Below, piece by piece: positions 33,562 through 42,331 of a DNA stretch of 64,000 nucleotides. The translations under genes and the position numbers were made by a program. The stretch is from assembly GCA_024742605.1 (NCBI GenBank), contig JANSYC010000008.1, forward strand, positions 24,636 through 88,635. Reading direction: 5' to 3'. The first letter of the stretch is position 1. Every line of letters begins with the position of its first letter. Under the pieces are notes generated by a model, which did no database searches, was not told the DNA's origin, and worked only from the letters and a program-made list of their open reading frames with translations. Source of the stretch: Alphaproteobacteria bacterium. GTDB taxonomy: Bacteria; Pseudomonadota; Alphaproteobacteria; Thalassobaculales; Thalassobaculaceae.

Positions 33562-35433
33562 ATGGCCGTTCAGCCCGTGCTCTCGTCCCCCTCGGCCCTT
33601 CCGGCGGCGCCCGTGGCCGCGCCCGAAAGCCCGACCGAGGCCCTGCACCGGGTGTTCGGGTTCTCGGCCTTCCGGCCCGGACAGGCCGAGGTTGTGGAGG
33701 CGGTGCTGGCGGGGCGGGACACGCTGGCCGTCATGCCGACCGGGGCCGGAAAGTCGCTGTGCTACCAGCTGCCCGCCGTGGTCGAGGACCGCTCGCTCAC
33801 CATCGTCGTCTCGCCGCTGATCGCCCTGATGGACGATCAGGTGAAGGGTCTGCGGCTGCAGGATGTGGCCGCCGCCGCCATGCATTCGGGCCAGGAAAGG
33901 GAGATCAATGCCGCCGCCTTCCGGGCCGCCATCGCGGGCGAGCTGCGATTGCTCTATGTCTCGCCGGAACGCCTGCTGCTGGACGGGATTCTGGACGGGC
34001 TGGCGCGGGCGCCGGTCCGCCGGATCGTGGTGGACGAGGCCCATTGCATCAGCCAGTGGGGGTTCAGCTTTCGGCCGGAATATCTGGGCCTGCCGCGCCT
34101 GCGGGAGGCGTTCCCGGACGCCGCCTTCGCCGCCTTCACCGCGACCGCCGACCAGGCCACCCGCGACGAGATCGTCGACCGGCTGCTGGGTCCGGAGGCG
34201 GCGGTGTTCGTGTTCGGCTTCGACCGGCCGAACATCGAGTTGCGGATCATGGAGAAATCCCAGCCGAAGAAACAGCTCCTGGCCTTCCTGGACGGCCGTA
34301 AGGGTCAGAGCGGCATCGTCTACTGCCTGTCGCGCAAGATGGTCGACGAGACCGCCCGCGCCCTGCAGGCCGAGGGGTACTCCGCCATCCCCTATCACGC
34401 CGGCATGAGCCAGGAGATCCGGGCCGCCAACCAGGACCGGTTCGCGACCGAGAGCGGAATCATCATGGTGGCGACCATCGCGTTCGGCATGGGGATCGAC
34501 AAGCCCGACGTGCGCTTCGTCTTCCACACCGACGTGCCCGGCTCGCTGGAGGCCTATTATCAGGAGATCGGGCGGGCCGGACGGGACGGAGAGCCCGCGA
34601 CCGCCCAGATGCTGTACGGCATGGAAGACATCCGGACCCGCCGCCGCTTCATCGAGGAGAGCGGGGCCGAGGCGGACAAACGCCGGATCGACCACCGGCG
34701 GCTGAACGCGCTGCTCGGGCTGTGCGAGACCACCGAATGCCGCCGCCGCTCCCTGCTGGCCGCGTTTGGGGAGCCGCGCGCGGCAGATTGCGGGAACTGC
34801 GATGTCTGCCGGGAGCCGCCCGAGGTGATCGACGGCACCGAGCCGGCGCAGAAGATCATGTCGGCGATCCTGCGCACCGGCTGCCGGTTCGGCGCCGGAC
34901 ACATCGTCGACATCGTGACCGGGGCGGAGACCGAGACGATCAAGCGCTACGGGCATGAGTCGCTGCCGACCTTCGGGGTCGGACCGGAGTTCAAGAAGGA
35001 CGGCTGGCGCTCGATCGTCCGGCAATTGGTGGCGATGGGGATTCTGGATCTGGATCTTGACGGCTGGGGCGCTCTGCGGCCGACCGAGCGCGGCCGGCTG
35101 GTGCTGAAGGCGGAGGAGCGGATCACCGTCCGCAAGCCTGTGCTGCGCAGGACCCGGGCCTCGGGCGGCACGTCGGCCCCGCATCCCCATGCCGATGACG
35201 CCGACGCCGCGCTGCTGGCCCGGCTGAAGGAGCTGCGGCTGCGCATTGCCAAGGAGAATTCGGTGCCCGCCTATGTGGTGTTCAACGACCGCAGCCTGAT
35301 CGAGATGGCCGCGCGACACCCGACCTCAATCGCGGAGCTCGGCACGGTTCATGGTGTCGGCGCCTCCAAGCTCGAGAAGTTCGGCGACCGGTTTCTGGCG
35401 GTTCTGTGCGATCAGGCGGGGGCTGCCGACTAG
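33562..35433 (+). CDS. recQ: ATP-dependent DNA helicase RecQ
   Basis: A helicase of about 623 residues. Motif 0 FRPGQAEVVEAVL, Walker A MPTGAGKSLCYQLP, DEAH box VVDEAHCISQWG, motif IV-VI (YCLSRK, ATIAFGMGIDKPDVR, YYQEIGRAGRDGE), zinc-binding cysteines (CETTECRRR, CGNCDVC), the RQC winged helix and a C-terminal HRDC domain (SVPAYVVFNDRSLIEMA) are all present. It unwinds recombination intermediates 3'-5'. I start at ATG 33562; an in-frame GTG at 33523 would add 13 residues. Ends four bases from the convergent LysR gene. Confidence 0.97.
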   Translation: MAVQPVLSSPSALPAAPVAAPESPTEALHRVFGFSAFRPGQAEVVEAVLAGRDTLAVMPTGAGKSLCYQLPAVVEDRSLTIVVSPLIALMDDQVKGLRLQDVAAAAMHSGQEREINAAAFRAAIAGELRLLYVSPERLLLDGILDGLARAPVRRIVVDEAHCISQWGFSFRPEYLGLPRLREAFPDAAFAAFTATADQATRDEIVDRLLGPEAAVFVFGFDRPNIELRIMEKSQPKKQLLAFLDGRKGQSGIVYCLSRKMVDETARALQAEGYSAIPYHAGMSQEIRAANQDRFATESGIIMVATIAFGMGIDKPDVRFVFHTDVPGSLEAYYQEIGRAGRDGEPATAQMLYGMEDIRTRRRFIEESGAEADKRRIDHRRLNALLGLCETTECRRRSLLAAFGEPRAADCGNCDVCREPPEVIDGTEPAQKIMSAILRTGCRFGAGHIVDIVTGAETETIKRYGHESLPTFGVGPEFKKDGWRSIVRQLVAMGILDLDLDGWGALRPTERGRLVLKAEERITVRKPVLRRTRASGGTSAPHPHADDADAALLARLKELRLRIAKENSVPAYVVFNDRSLIEMAARHPTSIAELGTVHGVGASKLEKFGDRFLAVLCDQAGAAD

Positions 35434-35437
35434 CGGC

Positions 35438-36385
35438 TCATCCCGCCTGCTGGCCGTCCGGAACGCCCAATGTGGCGAGGCCCCGTGCACGTCGTTCCTC
35501 GGCCCAGTCGAGGAACAGCCGCACCAGCCGCATGGCCGGGCTGTCGTCGGGGTCCTCGGCGCGGGTGACCGCCCACCAATCCAGCGACAGGCCGACCGGC
35601 CGGACCACCAGGGTGCCGTCGGCGATCTCCGGCTCGATCGCCCAGCGGCTGAACAGCGCCACGCCGTATCCCGCGCGCAGCAGATCGATGGTCGATTCCG
35701 GTGACGGCATCGGGGTCAGGCGGGAATAGGGGACCAGCGGACGCCCGATCAGGGTCTCCCACTCGAAGCCCGGCTCGGTCGCGAACGGATAGGTGAACAC
35801 CCGGTGCGGGGCGATCAGCGAGGAGTCCACGTAGTCCTCGACCGCGAGCGGATGCTCCGGCGCCATCACCGCGACCAGCGGGTCGGTCGCCAGGTGGTGC
35901 CATCGAAAACGCTGGGACGCCGAAGGGCGGCCGTAGATGGTCGAGACGTCCACCACCCCCTCGAGCAGCGAGGCCAGAGGGCGCTGGGTCGCGCGGCCGG
36001 ACAGATCGAAATTCAACTCCGGATCCCGTGCCGCCAGGAAATCCAGAAAGCCCGGCAGCCAGTGGTACCTGCTGTAGGTCGCCTGGCCGAGCCGCACGAG
36101 CACTTTGCCGCCGGCCTGCGTGCTGTCGATCTCCGCCTCGATCCGGACCAGTTCCTCCAGCGTCCGGTCGGCGAAGATGCGCAGCCGCTCCCCCTCCGGT
36201 GTCAGCAGCAGGTGTCCGTCGGCCCGCACGACCAGGGCTGCGCCAAGTCGACGTTCGGCCTCCTTCAGACGATGGGAGGCCGCCGACTGGGTGATGCCGA
36301 GGCGGACGGCGGTCGCCGACACGCTGCCGGTCTCCTCCAGACCGGACAGCAGCGCAAGATGGTTGAGGTTAAGGCGAGGGAGCAT
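35438..36385 (-). CDS. LysR-family regulator, MetR-like
   Basis: A 315-residue LysR protein. The N-terminal helix-turn-helix is VSATAVRLGITQSAASHRLKE, followed by a linker helix and a periplasmic-binding-like effector domain. VRLGQATYSRYHWLPGFLDF resembles the effector domain of MetR, the homocysteine-responsive regulator of methionine genes. It is divergent from the EamA transporter gene across 80 bp that contain a perfect palindrome, so it probably controls that transporter and itself. The effector is unknown. Confidence 0.9.
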   Translation of the reverse strand: MLPRLNLNHLALLSGLEETGSVSATAVRLGITQSAASHRLKEAERRLGAALVVRADGHLLLTPEGERLRIFADRTLEELVRIEAEIDSTQAGGKVLVRLGQATYSRYHWLPGFLDFLAARDPELNFDLSGRATQRPLASLLEGVVDVSTIYGRPSASQRFRWHHLATDPLVAVMAPEHPLAVEDYVDSSLIAPHRVFTYPFATEPGFEWETLIGRPLVPYSRLTPMPSPESTIDLLRAGYGVALFSRWAIEPEIADGTLVVRPVGLSLDWWAVTRAEDPDDSPAMRLVRLFLDWAEERRARGLATLGVPDGQQAG

Positions 36386-36401
36386 GGTCTAATATTAATT
36401 T

Positions 36402-36417
36402 ATTTCATTAATGAAAT
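36402..36417. promoter_or_regulatory. Perfect palindrome, candidate LysR operator
   Basis: ATTTCATTAATGAAAT is a perfect 16-base palindrome in an AT-rich stretch 17 bases upstream of the LysR start and 49 bases before the EamA start. It contains the T-N11-A spacing expected of LysR sites. Flanking ATTAAT repeats extend the symmetry. Confidence 0.6.
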
Positions 36418-36465
36418 GCAAATTACGAATTTTACGTGATGCCTGGCGGAAGATAGACCGGGCCC

Positions 36466-37410
36466 ATGGCAAACATGACCTTGACCCCGCCCGTCCTGCC
36501 CAAGCGCGCCCCGGGCGCTTTCACCCCAACTCTGGCGATCCTCGCCGCGTCTATATGTTTCGGCCTCGTTCCGCTGTTCGTGCGCGAGCTTCAGGCGCTC
36601 GGCATCGGCTCGCCGGCGATCGCGTTCTGGCGCTTCGCCTTCAGCGCTCTCGTCATGCTGCCGTTCCTGCCCTGGGCGCGGGCCAAGCGCCGGCAGGCAC
36701 TGCTGCTGGGGGGGGCCGGGCTGTTCCAGGGACTGTCCTGGGTCGCCTATATGCATGCGATCGAGACCGGTCCGATTGCCATCAGCGGCGTGATCTACAT
36801 GTCCTATCCGATCTTCGCACTGCTGTTCGCCTGGGTTCTGCTGGGCAGTCGGCCGACCGGGCGGGCGTGGCTCGCCGGAGCCCTCGTGCTCGCGGCGGCG
36901 GCGTTCGTGATCGGTGGGGACGGGGCCGGCCTTGACGGCGCATCCCTAGGTGCGCTGCTCTGGTCGGTCCCGGCTCCGATCGGGTTCGGGCTGATCATCG
37001 TGGTGCTGAGTTCGATGGTCGGCGGGCTGACCCCGTTCGAGCGGATGGCCGCCGGGATGTGGGGCGCGGTGATCGGCCTCGCCCCGATGGCGGCCTTCGC
37101 CGCGCCGGGGGCCTTCGTGCCGTCCTCGCCGGATGCGTGGATGGCGGTTGCGGGCCTCGGTGCGGCCACAGCGCTGATTCCGCAGCTGGTCTACACCTTC
37201 GCCTGCGCCAAGACCGGGCCCGCCCGCGCGGCGGCGGCCGGGTCGATCGAGCTGCCGACCATGATCCTGATCGGTTGGCTGGCCTTCGCCGAACAGCCCG
37301 GGCCGGTGGAGATCGTGGCGGTGGTCCTGGTGGTCATCGCCATCCTGCTGGCCCCACCTATTGCCGCACCTGCGAAGGCCGCTGTTGTCAGAGACGGGAG
37401 GGTCGTCTAG
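36466..37410 (+). CDS. EamA/DMT-family transporter
   Basis: A 314-residue inner-membrane protein with ten hydrophobic segments in two EamA repeats, the first from LAILAASICFGLVPLFVREL and the second from ALLWSVPAPIGFGLIIVVLS. Members usually export amino acids, nucleosides or related metabolites. Divergence from a MetR-like regulator suggests an amino-acid-related efflux role (inference). It is followed by serA after 39 bp, which also points to amino-acid metabolism. Confidence 0.88.
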   Translation: MANMTLTPPVLPKRAPGAFTPTLAILAASICFGLVPLFVRELQALGIGSPAIAFWRFAFSALVMLPFLPWARAKRRQALLLGGAGLFQGLSWVAYMHAIETGPIAISGVIYMSYPIFALLFAWVLLGSRPTGRAWLAGALVLAAAAFVIGGDGAGLDGASLGALLWSVPAPIGFGLIIVVLSSMVGGLTPFERMAAGMWGAVIGLAPMAAFAAPGAFVPSSPDAWMAVAGLGAATALIPQLVYTFACAKTGPARAAAAGSIELPTMILIGWLAFAEQPGPVEIVAVVLVVIAILLAPPIAAPAKAAVVRDGRVV

Positions 37411-37449
37411 TTCTCCGCGCACCGACAACCCGATTGGATACTGGACGTC

Positions 37450-38694
37450 ATGAGCAAAGCGCTGTCCCGGCCGAAGAACCAGATCCGGTTTCTGCTTCTG
37501 GAGGGCATTTCGGAGACCGCCGTTTCGGTGCTGCGGCAGGATGGCTACGAGAACCTGGATCGCCGGAAGACCGCGCTCGAGCGGGACGCCCTGATCGAGG
37601 CGCTCAAGGGCGTGCACATGCTCGGCATCCGCTCCCGCACCCAGCTGACCCGCGAAGTGCTGGAGGCGGCCGAGACCCTGGTTGCGGTCGGCTGCTTTTC
37701 CGTCGGCACCAATCAGGTCGATCTGGAGGCCGCCCACGGCAAGGGCGTGCCGGTGTTCAACGCGCCGTTCTCCAACACCCGCAGCGTGGCCGAGCTCACC
37801 ATCGCCGAGATCGTCATGCTGATGCGGGGCGTGTTCCCGAAATCCGTCGCGGCCCATAATGGCGGCTGGCTCAAGACAGCGGTCGGCAGCCGGGAGCTGA
37901 GGGGCAAGACCCTCGGCATCGTCGGCTACGGGAACATCGGAACCCAGCTTGCCATGCTGGCCGAAAGCATGGGGATGCGGGTGATCTATCACGACCGCAC
38001 CGACAAGCTGAGCCACGGCAATGTGGAGCCGGCGGGCAGCCTGGAGGCGCTGCTGGAACGCGCGGATGTTGTATCGCTGCATCTGCCGGAAACCAAGGAG
38101 ACCAAGGGCATCTTCGGCGCGGCCGAGATCGCGGCGATGAAGCCGGGCGCCTTCCTGATCAACAACGCGCGCGGCAGCCTGGTCGATATCGACGCGCTGG
38201 CCGAGGCCCTGCGCTCGGGCCGTCTGGGCGGGGCCGCGCTCGACGTGTTCCCGGTCGAGCCCAAATCCAACACCGACGTTTTCGACAGCCCGTTGCGTGG
38301 CCTGGACAATGTGATCCTGACCCCGCATGTGGGCGGATCGACCGAAGAGGCGCAGGAGCGGATCGGCGAGGAGGTGGCGCGCAAGCTGGTCGAGTATTCG
38401 GATGTGGGCTCGACCATCGGAGCGGTGAACTTCCCCGAGGTGCAGCTGCCGAAAGGCACGTCGGTGACCCGCTTCATTCAGGTCCAGCGCAATCTGCCCG
38501 GGGAGCTGAGTCGCCTGAACGAACTGTTCGCCCACCACAACATCAACATCGCCGCCCAGCACTACCAGACCGATGGCGAGATCGGCTACGTGGTGCTGGA
38601 CGCCGAGGGAACCGTGGCCAACAGTTTCGAGATTCTGACCGATATCCGCGCCCTGCCGGGCACCATCCGCGCCCGGTTGCTGAACCGGGCCTAG
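37450..38694 (+). CDS. serA: D-3-phosphoglycerate dehydrogenase
   Basis: A 414-residue enzyme close in length to the 410-residue E. coli SerA. NAD motif GIVGYGNIGTQLAMLAESMG, catalytic Arg in NNARGSLVDI, Glu in DVFPVEPKS and His in LTPHVGGSTEEAQ are present. The last ~80 residues form an ACT domain (NLPGELSRLNELFAHHNINI) that gives serine feedback. It catalyses the first step of serine synthesis. It follows the EamA gene and ends four bases from the convergent flavoprotein gene. Confidence 0.94.
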   Translation: MSKALSRPKNQIRFLLLEGISETAVSVLRQDGYENLDRRKTALERDALIEALKGVHMLGIRSRTQLTREVLEAAETLVAVGCFSVGTNQVDLEAAHGKGVPVFNAPFSNTRSVAELTIAEIVMLMRGVFPKSVAAHNGGWLKTAVGSRELRGKTLGIVGYGNIGTQLAMLAESMGMRVIYHDRTDKLSHGNVEPAGSLEALLERADVVSLHLPETKETKGIFGAAEIAAMKPGAFLINNARGSLVDIDALAEALRSGRLGGAALDVFPVEPKSNTDVFDSPLRGLDNVILTPHVGGSTEEAQERIGEEVARKLVEYSDVGSTIGAVNFPEVQLPKGTSVTRFIQVQRNLPGELSRLNELFAHHNINIAAQHYQTDGEIGYVVLDAEGTVANSFEILTDIRALPGTIRARLLNRA

Positions 38695-38698
38695 GGTC

Positions 38699-40066
38699 TC
38701 AAGAACCCTGCCGGATCTCCCAGGCGGCCCGCAGACCTGCAATCTGGCCCAGGCCCAGCGCCGTCAGCAGGCCGTTGCCGGACGCGTAGCCGCCAGCCCC
38801 CGTACGTCCGCTGATGCCCACAGCAGCCCCGCCGCCCGCGAACAGGTTGGGGATCGGCGTGCCGTCGGCCGTGATCACCCGCGCGTGGGTATCGACGGCC
38901 AGCCCGCCCTGGGTGTGGAAAAGGCCCGGCTTGACCCGGACGATCGCGTAGGGCGGCCGCAGCGGTGCCAGCTCGAACTTGCGGCGTCCGAACGGGTCGG
39001 CACCGGTGCCACCGGCGGCGGTGTTGTAGGCGTCCAGGGTTTCGGCCAAGGCGTAGCCGGGGATATCGAACGGATCCCCCAGGGTCTGCGGGTCGTCCGA
39101 CCAGCGCACCGCCCCCATCTCCGCCATTTCGGCGTATTCCTCTTCCTGGGCGGCGATCTCGTGGATGCGCGTATCGTAGATGGCATAGGCGAACGGGCCC
39201 TGGCGCATGACCTCGGGTGCGTAGCCGGAATAACCCGAATCCTCGTTGCCGAACCTGCGGCCGTCCTGGCCGACCAGCACCCCGCCTTTCTCGATGGTGG
39301 TCCAGGACAGCAGGCTGCCCTGGGGGTAGGCCACCGCCGCGTATCCCTGATAGGCCGCCATGTTTCCCAGGCCCGCGCCGAGGGATTCCCCCCAGGCGAT
39401 CGCCTCGCCGGTGCTGCCGAGGGCACCGAAGTATTCCGCCTCCGCAATCTCCGGGCACCAGCGGGCCACCATGTCCCGGTTGCCCGCGAACCCGTTGGTG
39501 GCCAGCAGGGTCTTGGCAGCGCGGATCCGGTCGCCGCCAATGACCGCCCCCAGGACGGCGCCGTCCTCGACGATCAGCCCTTGGACCTCTTGGCTCACCG
39601 CGATTGGAATGTCCCTTTCTGCCACGAACCGCAGCAGGTCGTCGACCAGGTCCTGACCCCGCCGGGAGCGGGGGGCGTGCAGGCGCGGCAGGCTGTGGCC
39701 GACATGCTTGTAGGCGGTGACCAGTTCCATCCGAGCGCCCAGGTCGTCGATCAGCCACTCGACCAGTGGGGCGGACTGTTCGGCCATCAATCGGGTCAGA
39801 CCGTCCGCGTCGTGCGGTCCGGCGACCGCGAGCAGATCGGCGATCAGGTGTTCGGGCGAGTCCGCGATCCCGGCGGCACGCTGATACTTGCTGCCGGCGC
39901 CGGGGATCGAGCCGGTGCTGAGGGCGGAATTGCCGCCCGGCCGGTCCCGCTTCTCGACGATGGCGACCGACAGGCCTGCATCATGGGCGGCGATTGCGGC
40001 GGCCAGCCCGCAGCCGCCCGCGCCGATCACCAGAAATTCGGTCTCGAAATCCCCAGCGGCGGTCAT
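38699..40066 (-). CDS. FAD-dependent oxidoreductase, fumarate-reductase-like
   Basis: A 455-residue FAD_binding_2 flavoprotein. FAD motif LVIGAGGCGLAAAIAAHDAG at the N terminus, SALSTGSIPGAGSKY, and C-terminal GLFHTQGGLAVDTHARV and GGAAVGISG are typical of the soluble fumarate-reductase/3-ketosteroid dehydrogenase group. No haem domain or Tat signal. The start is ATG 40066, overlapping the MmgE stop (ATGA). It is clearly paralogous to the protein at 62.0-63.4 kb. Last gene of the isochorismatase-like / MmgE / flavoprotein unit; likely acts on a dicarboxylate or cyclic intermediate. Confidence 0.88.
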   Translation of the reverse strand: MTAAGDFETEFLVIGAGGCGLAAAIAAHDAGLSVAIVEKRDRPGGNSALSTGSIPGAGSKYQRAAGIADSPEHLIADLLAVAGPHDADGLTRLMAEQSAPLVEWLIDDLGARMELVTAYKHVGHSLPRLHAPRSRRGQDLVDDLLRFVAERDIPIAVSQEVQGLIVEDGAVLGAVIGGDRIRAAKTLLATNGFAGNRDMVARWCPEIAEAEYFGALGSTGEAIAWGESLGAGLGNMAAYQGYAAVAYPQGSLLSWTTIEKGGVLVGQDGRRFGNEDSGYSGYAPEVMRQGPFAYAIYDTRIHEIAAQEEEYAEMAEMGAVRWSDDPQTLGDPFDIPGYALAETLDAYNTAAGGTGADPFGRRKFELAPLRPPYAIVRVKPGLFHTQGGLAVDTHARVITADGTPIPNLFAGGGAAVGISGRTGAGGYASGNGLLTALGLGQIAGLRAAWEIRQGS

Positions 40067-41463
40067 GGCCGGGTCATGCGGGTGACGGTGTCGCTCCAAG
40101 TTGCCGAGAGCACGTCGTCCGACAGATCCATCAGCTGATCCAGGGTTTCCGGCATGGCCGGGTAGGGGGCCGCGACGATGGCGCGGATCTTCGCGCGGAT
40201 CTCCTCGGGCTCGAACGGGCGGTCGGGACCGCCGCGCGCGCTCAGAACCTCCTCGGTCACGCGGGTGCCGTTGGCCAGGGTCCAGGTCACCCGGGCCGGT
40301 CGGTCGTTCGGCCAGTCCGGTTCCGGCTCGAACGCGCCGATCGTGACCTTGCGGCGCAGCTCGGCAATCAGCGGGTCGGTCAGGGTGGTGGCATGAAAGG
40401 CCTCGGCCCCCGCATGGCCGAACCGGGCGGTGGTCGCCAGCATGTGCTGCATGGAGAATTTGGCGGCCAGGGTGGTGCCGGGCGACAGGTTGTCGAGATG
40501 CTGACCCTTCCAATGGGTGTCGATATGGATGTTGGAGAGGCGGTCGGCGTCCTCCACCGCCCCCGCCCGCGCGACCAGGGCCAGCGTCGCCTCGACCGCC
40601 GAATGGCCGTACTGGCAGCAGGCGTGCAGCTTGTGATAGCCGTCGACCAGCGCCCAGGCCTTGCCCAGCTCCTCCGTCAGTTCCTCCGGATGGGGGGTGC
40701 CGCCGAAGGCCTCGACGTAGACGTCGTGCAGACTTTCGGGCCGGCCGGTGATGCCGAGCAGCGCCCAGTCGACCGCACGCAGGCCGCTCCATGCCCCCAC
40801 GCCCGGCCAGACATTGCGGACCAGCGCCCCTTTGACCGTGTGGTTGAAAGGGCCCGGCACCACCAGAGTGCAGGCGGACGAGATCGCCGCCGCCGTGGTC
40901 TTCGCGTTCAGCCGCCGCAGGGCGCAGACCGTGGCCGCGGCACCGACCGCCGCCAGACTGCCATGCGGGTGGAGAACCAGATTGGGATAGCTGAAGGCGC
41001 GGGCGATCCGGGCCGAGGTCTCGTATCCGATCACCAGCGCGCGCAGCATCTCCTCGCCGCTGGCGCCGGTCGCCTCACCTTCCGCCAGAAGGGCCGGGAC
41101 GCAGTACAGCCCGGCATGGCAGATCACCCGGCGATAGCCCTCGTCCAGCTCGCACCAGTCGGCGGCGGAGCCGTTGGCGGTGGCGGCGGAATACCGGTCC
41201 AGCCGGTGGCCGCGCGCGTTGAAGACCGAGGCTTCGGCGGCTCCGGAGGAGGCCTTGAGCCCGTCATGCAGGCCGATCACCTCGGGCTCGTCGCGGGCGG
41301 CGATGATGGCGGCCAGATCGTCGGCCAGCACGGCGGCCGCCCGTTTGCGGATCGGCTCCGGAATGTCGGCCCAGGTGAGAGACGCGGACCAGCCGGTGAT
41401 TGTCTCGAGTCCTTTGACAATCGATGAAATGGTCCCGGAATTGTCAATATTTTCGATGTTCAT
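40063..41463 (-). CDS. MmgE/PrpD family protein
   Basis: A 466-residue MmgE/PrpD protein. Signatures: RAAAVLADDLAAIIAA, ELDEGYRRVICHAGLYCVPA, HPHGSLAAVGAAATVCALRR and KLHACCQYGHSAVEA. The family includes 2-methylcitrate dehydratase and cis-aconitate decarboxylase, which act on branched di- and tricarboxylates. Many members in catabolic operons are unassigned. It sits between the cysteine-hydrolase gene (upstream) and the flavoprotein gene (overlapping downstream). A second MmgE/PrpD gene occurs at 55.3 kb in a similar gene set. Confidence 0.88.
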   Translation of the reverse strand: MNIENIDNSGTISSIVKGLETITGWSASLTWADIPEPIRKRAAAVLADDLAAIIAARDEPEVIGLHDGLKASSGAAEASVFNARGHRLDRYSAATANGSAADWCELDEGYRRVICHAGLYCVPALLAEGEATGASGEEMLRALVIGYETSARIARAFSYPNLVLHPHGSLAAVGAAATVCALRRLNAKTTAAAISSACTLVVPGPFNHTVKGALVRNVWPGVGAWSGLRAVDWALLGITGRPESLHDVYVEAFGGTPHPEELTEELGKAWALVDGYHKLHACCQYGHSAVEATLALVARAGAVEDADRLSNIHIDTHWKGQHLDNLSPGTTLAAKFSMQHMLATTARFGHAGAEAFHATTLTDPLIAELRRKVTIGAFEPEPDWPNDRPARVTWTLANGTRVTEEVLSARGGPDRPFEPEEIRAKIRAIVAAPYPAMPETLDQLMDLSDDVLSATWSDTVTRMTRP

Positions 41464-41505
41464 GTCCGGTAACCCGCCTTTTTGATCGTCCGGTTATTCG
41501 GCTCG

Positions 41506-42207
41506 CTATTCGGCTGCGGCGCTGTCCTTGGAGAGCCCCTGGAGCAGGGCCATGGCGTCGGCGCTGGGCATCACGTCGGCGTATTTCGCGTTCATGTCCC
41601 AGAGGTTCACCGCATGGCTGGTGGGGCTGCGGTCGTAGACGCAGTCCTCCGGTACGATCACGTTGAAGTTGTAGGCGAACGCGTCGCTCACCGAGGACCG
41701 GACGCAGCCGCTGGTGGTGCAGCCGGTGACGAACAGGGTATCGGCGCCGAGATCGATCAGATGGCTGACCAGCGGGGTGCCGAAGAAGGCGCTCGGGTGC
41801 TTCTTCGGCAGCAGCACGTCTCCGGCCACCGGGGCCACTTCCTCGACGAACTCGTAACCCTTTGAATCAATGGTCATGATCGAGGGCACTTTGGCGGCGA
41901 GCCGGCCGGAATCCGTCGAGATGTTCTTCGGTGCCACATGCGGATAGAGCACCGGGAAACCCAGCCTGCGGAACTCGGCGAGCAGCGGCGCTATGTTATC
42001 GACGGCGGCCCATCCGGCCTCGCCGCAGGCGGTCGGATACTCCTCAATCGCCTCCCAGTAGGGCTTCCGGACCGTGCCGACGGTACGGTACTGCACATCG
42101 ATGATCAGCAGCGCCGGTCGCCGTCCGATCCCGCCGGGGCCCGCGAAGCCCGCCGCCGCGTAGCGCTTGTCCTCTTCCTCGGGAACGATGCCGGTCCAGG
42201 GGCGCAT
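41506..42207 (-). CDS. Isochorismatase-like cysteine hydrolase
   Basis: A 233-residue cysteine hydrolase. The catalytic triad is complete: Asp37 in LLIIDVQ, Lys136 in PKKHPSAFFGT and Cys168 in TGCTTSGCVRSS. The CTTSGCVRSSVSDAF pattern is that of N-carbamoylsarcosine amidase and maleamate amidohydrolase-type enzymes, which release ammonia from amides. First gene of the minus-strand unit with MmgE/PrpD and the flavoprotein; ribosome site CGGGAGGA is clear. The near-palindrome at 42249 lies in its divergent promoter region. Confidence 0.88.
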   Translation of the reverse strand: MRPWTGIVPEEEDKRYAAAGFAGPGGIGRRPALLIIDVQYRTVGTVRKPYWEAIEEYPTACGEAGWAAVDNIAPLLAEFRRLGFPVLYPHVAPKNISTDSGRLAAKVPSIMTIDSKGYEFVEEVAPVAGDVLLPKKHPSAFFGTPLVSHLIDLGADTLFVTGCTTSGCVRSSVSDAFAYNFNVIVPEDCVYDRSPTSHAVNLWDMNAKYADVMPSADAMALLQGLSKDSAAAE

Positions 42208-42248
42208 GAGATCCTCCCGAAAATCCTGATACGAGGGCTGTTTGAAGT

Positions 42249-42261
42249 GTCGACAGTTGAC
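42249..42261. promoter_or_regulatory. Candidate operator, near copy of GTCAACAGTTGAC
   Basis: GTCGACAGTTGAC, one mismatch from a perfect palindrome, lies in the 124-bp divergent gap between the cysteine-hydrolase gene (start 42207) and the deacetylase-like gene (start 42332). It shares 12 of 13 bases, plus a trailing GA, with the site at 45028. Confidence 0.6.
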
Positions 42262-42331
42262 GATTTGGCCTCGGCCTTGTCAAGATCGCACACTGATCGC
42301 AGACCCGCGCCACGCACCCCCGGACAGACCC

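Noticed and set aside
40067..40792. Upstream extension of the minus-strand flavoprotein frame
   Set aside because: Overlaps the MmgE/PrpD gene in another frame; flavoprotein homology starts at ATG 40066 next to the FAD motif.
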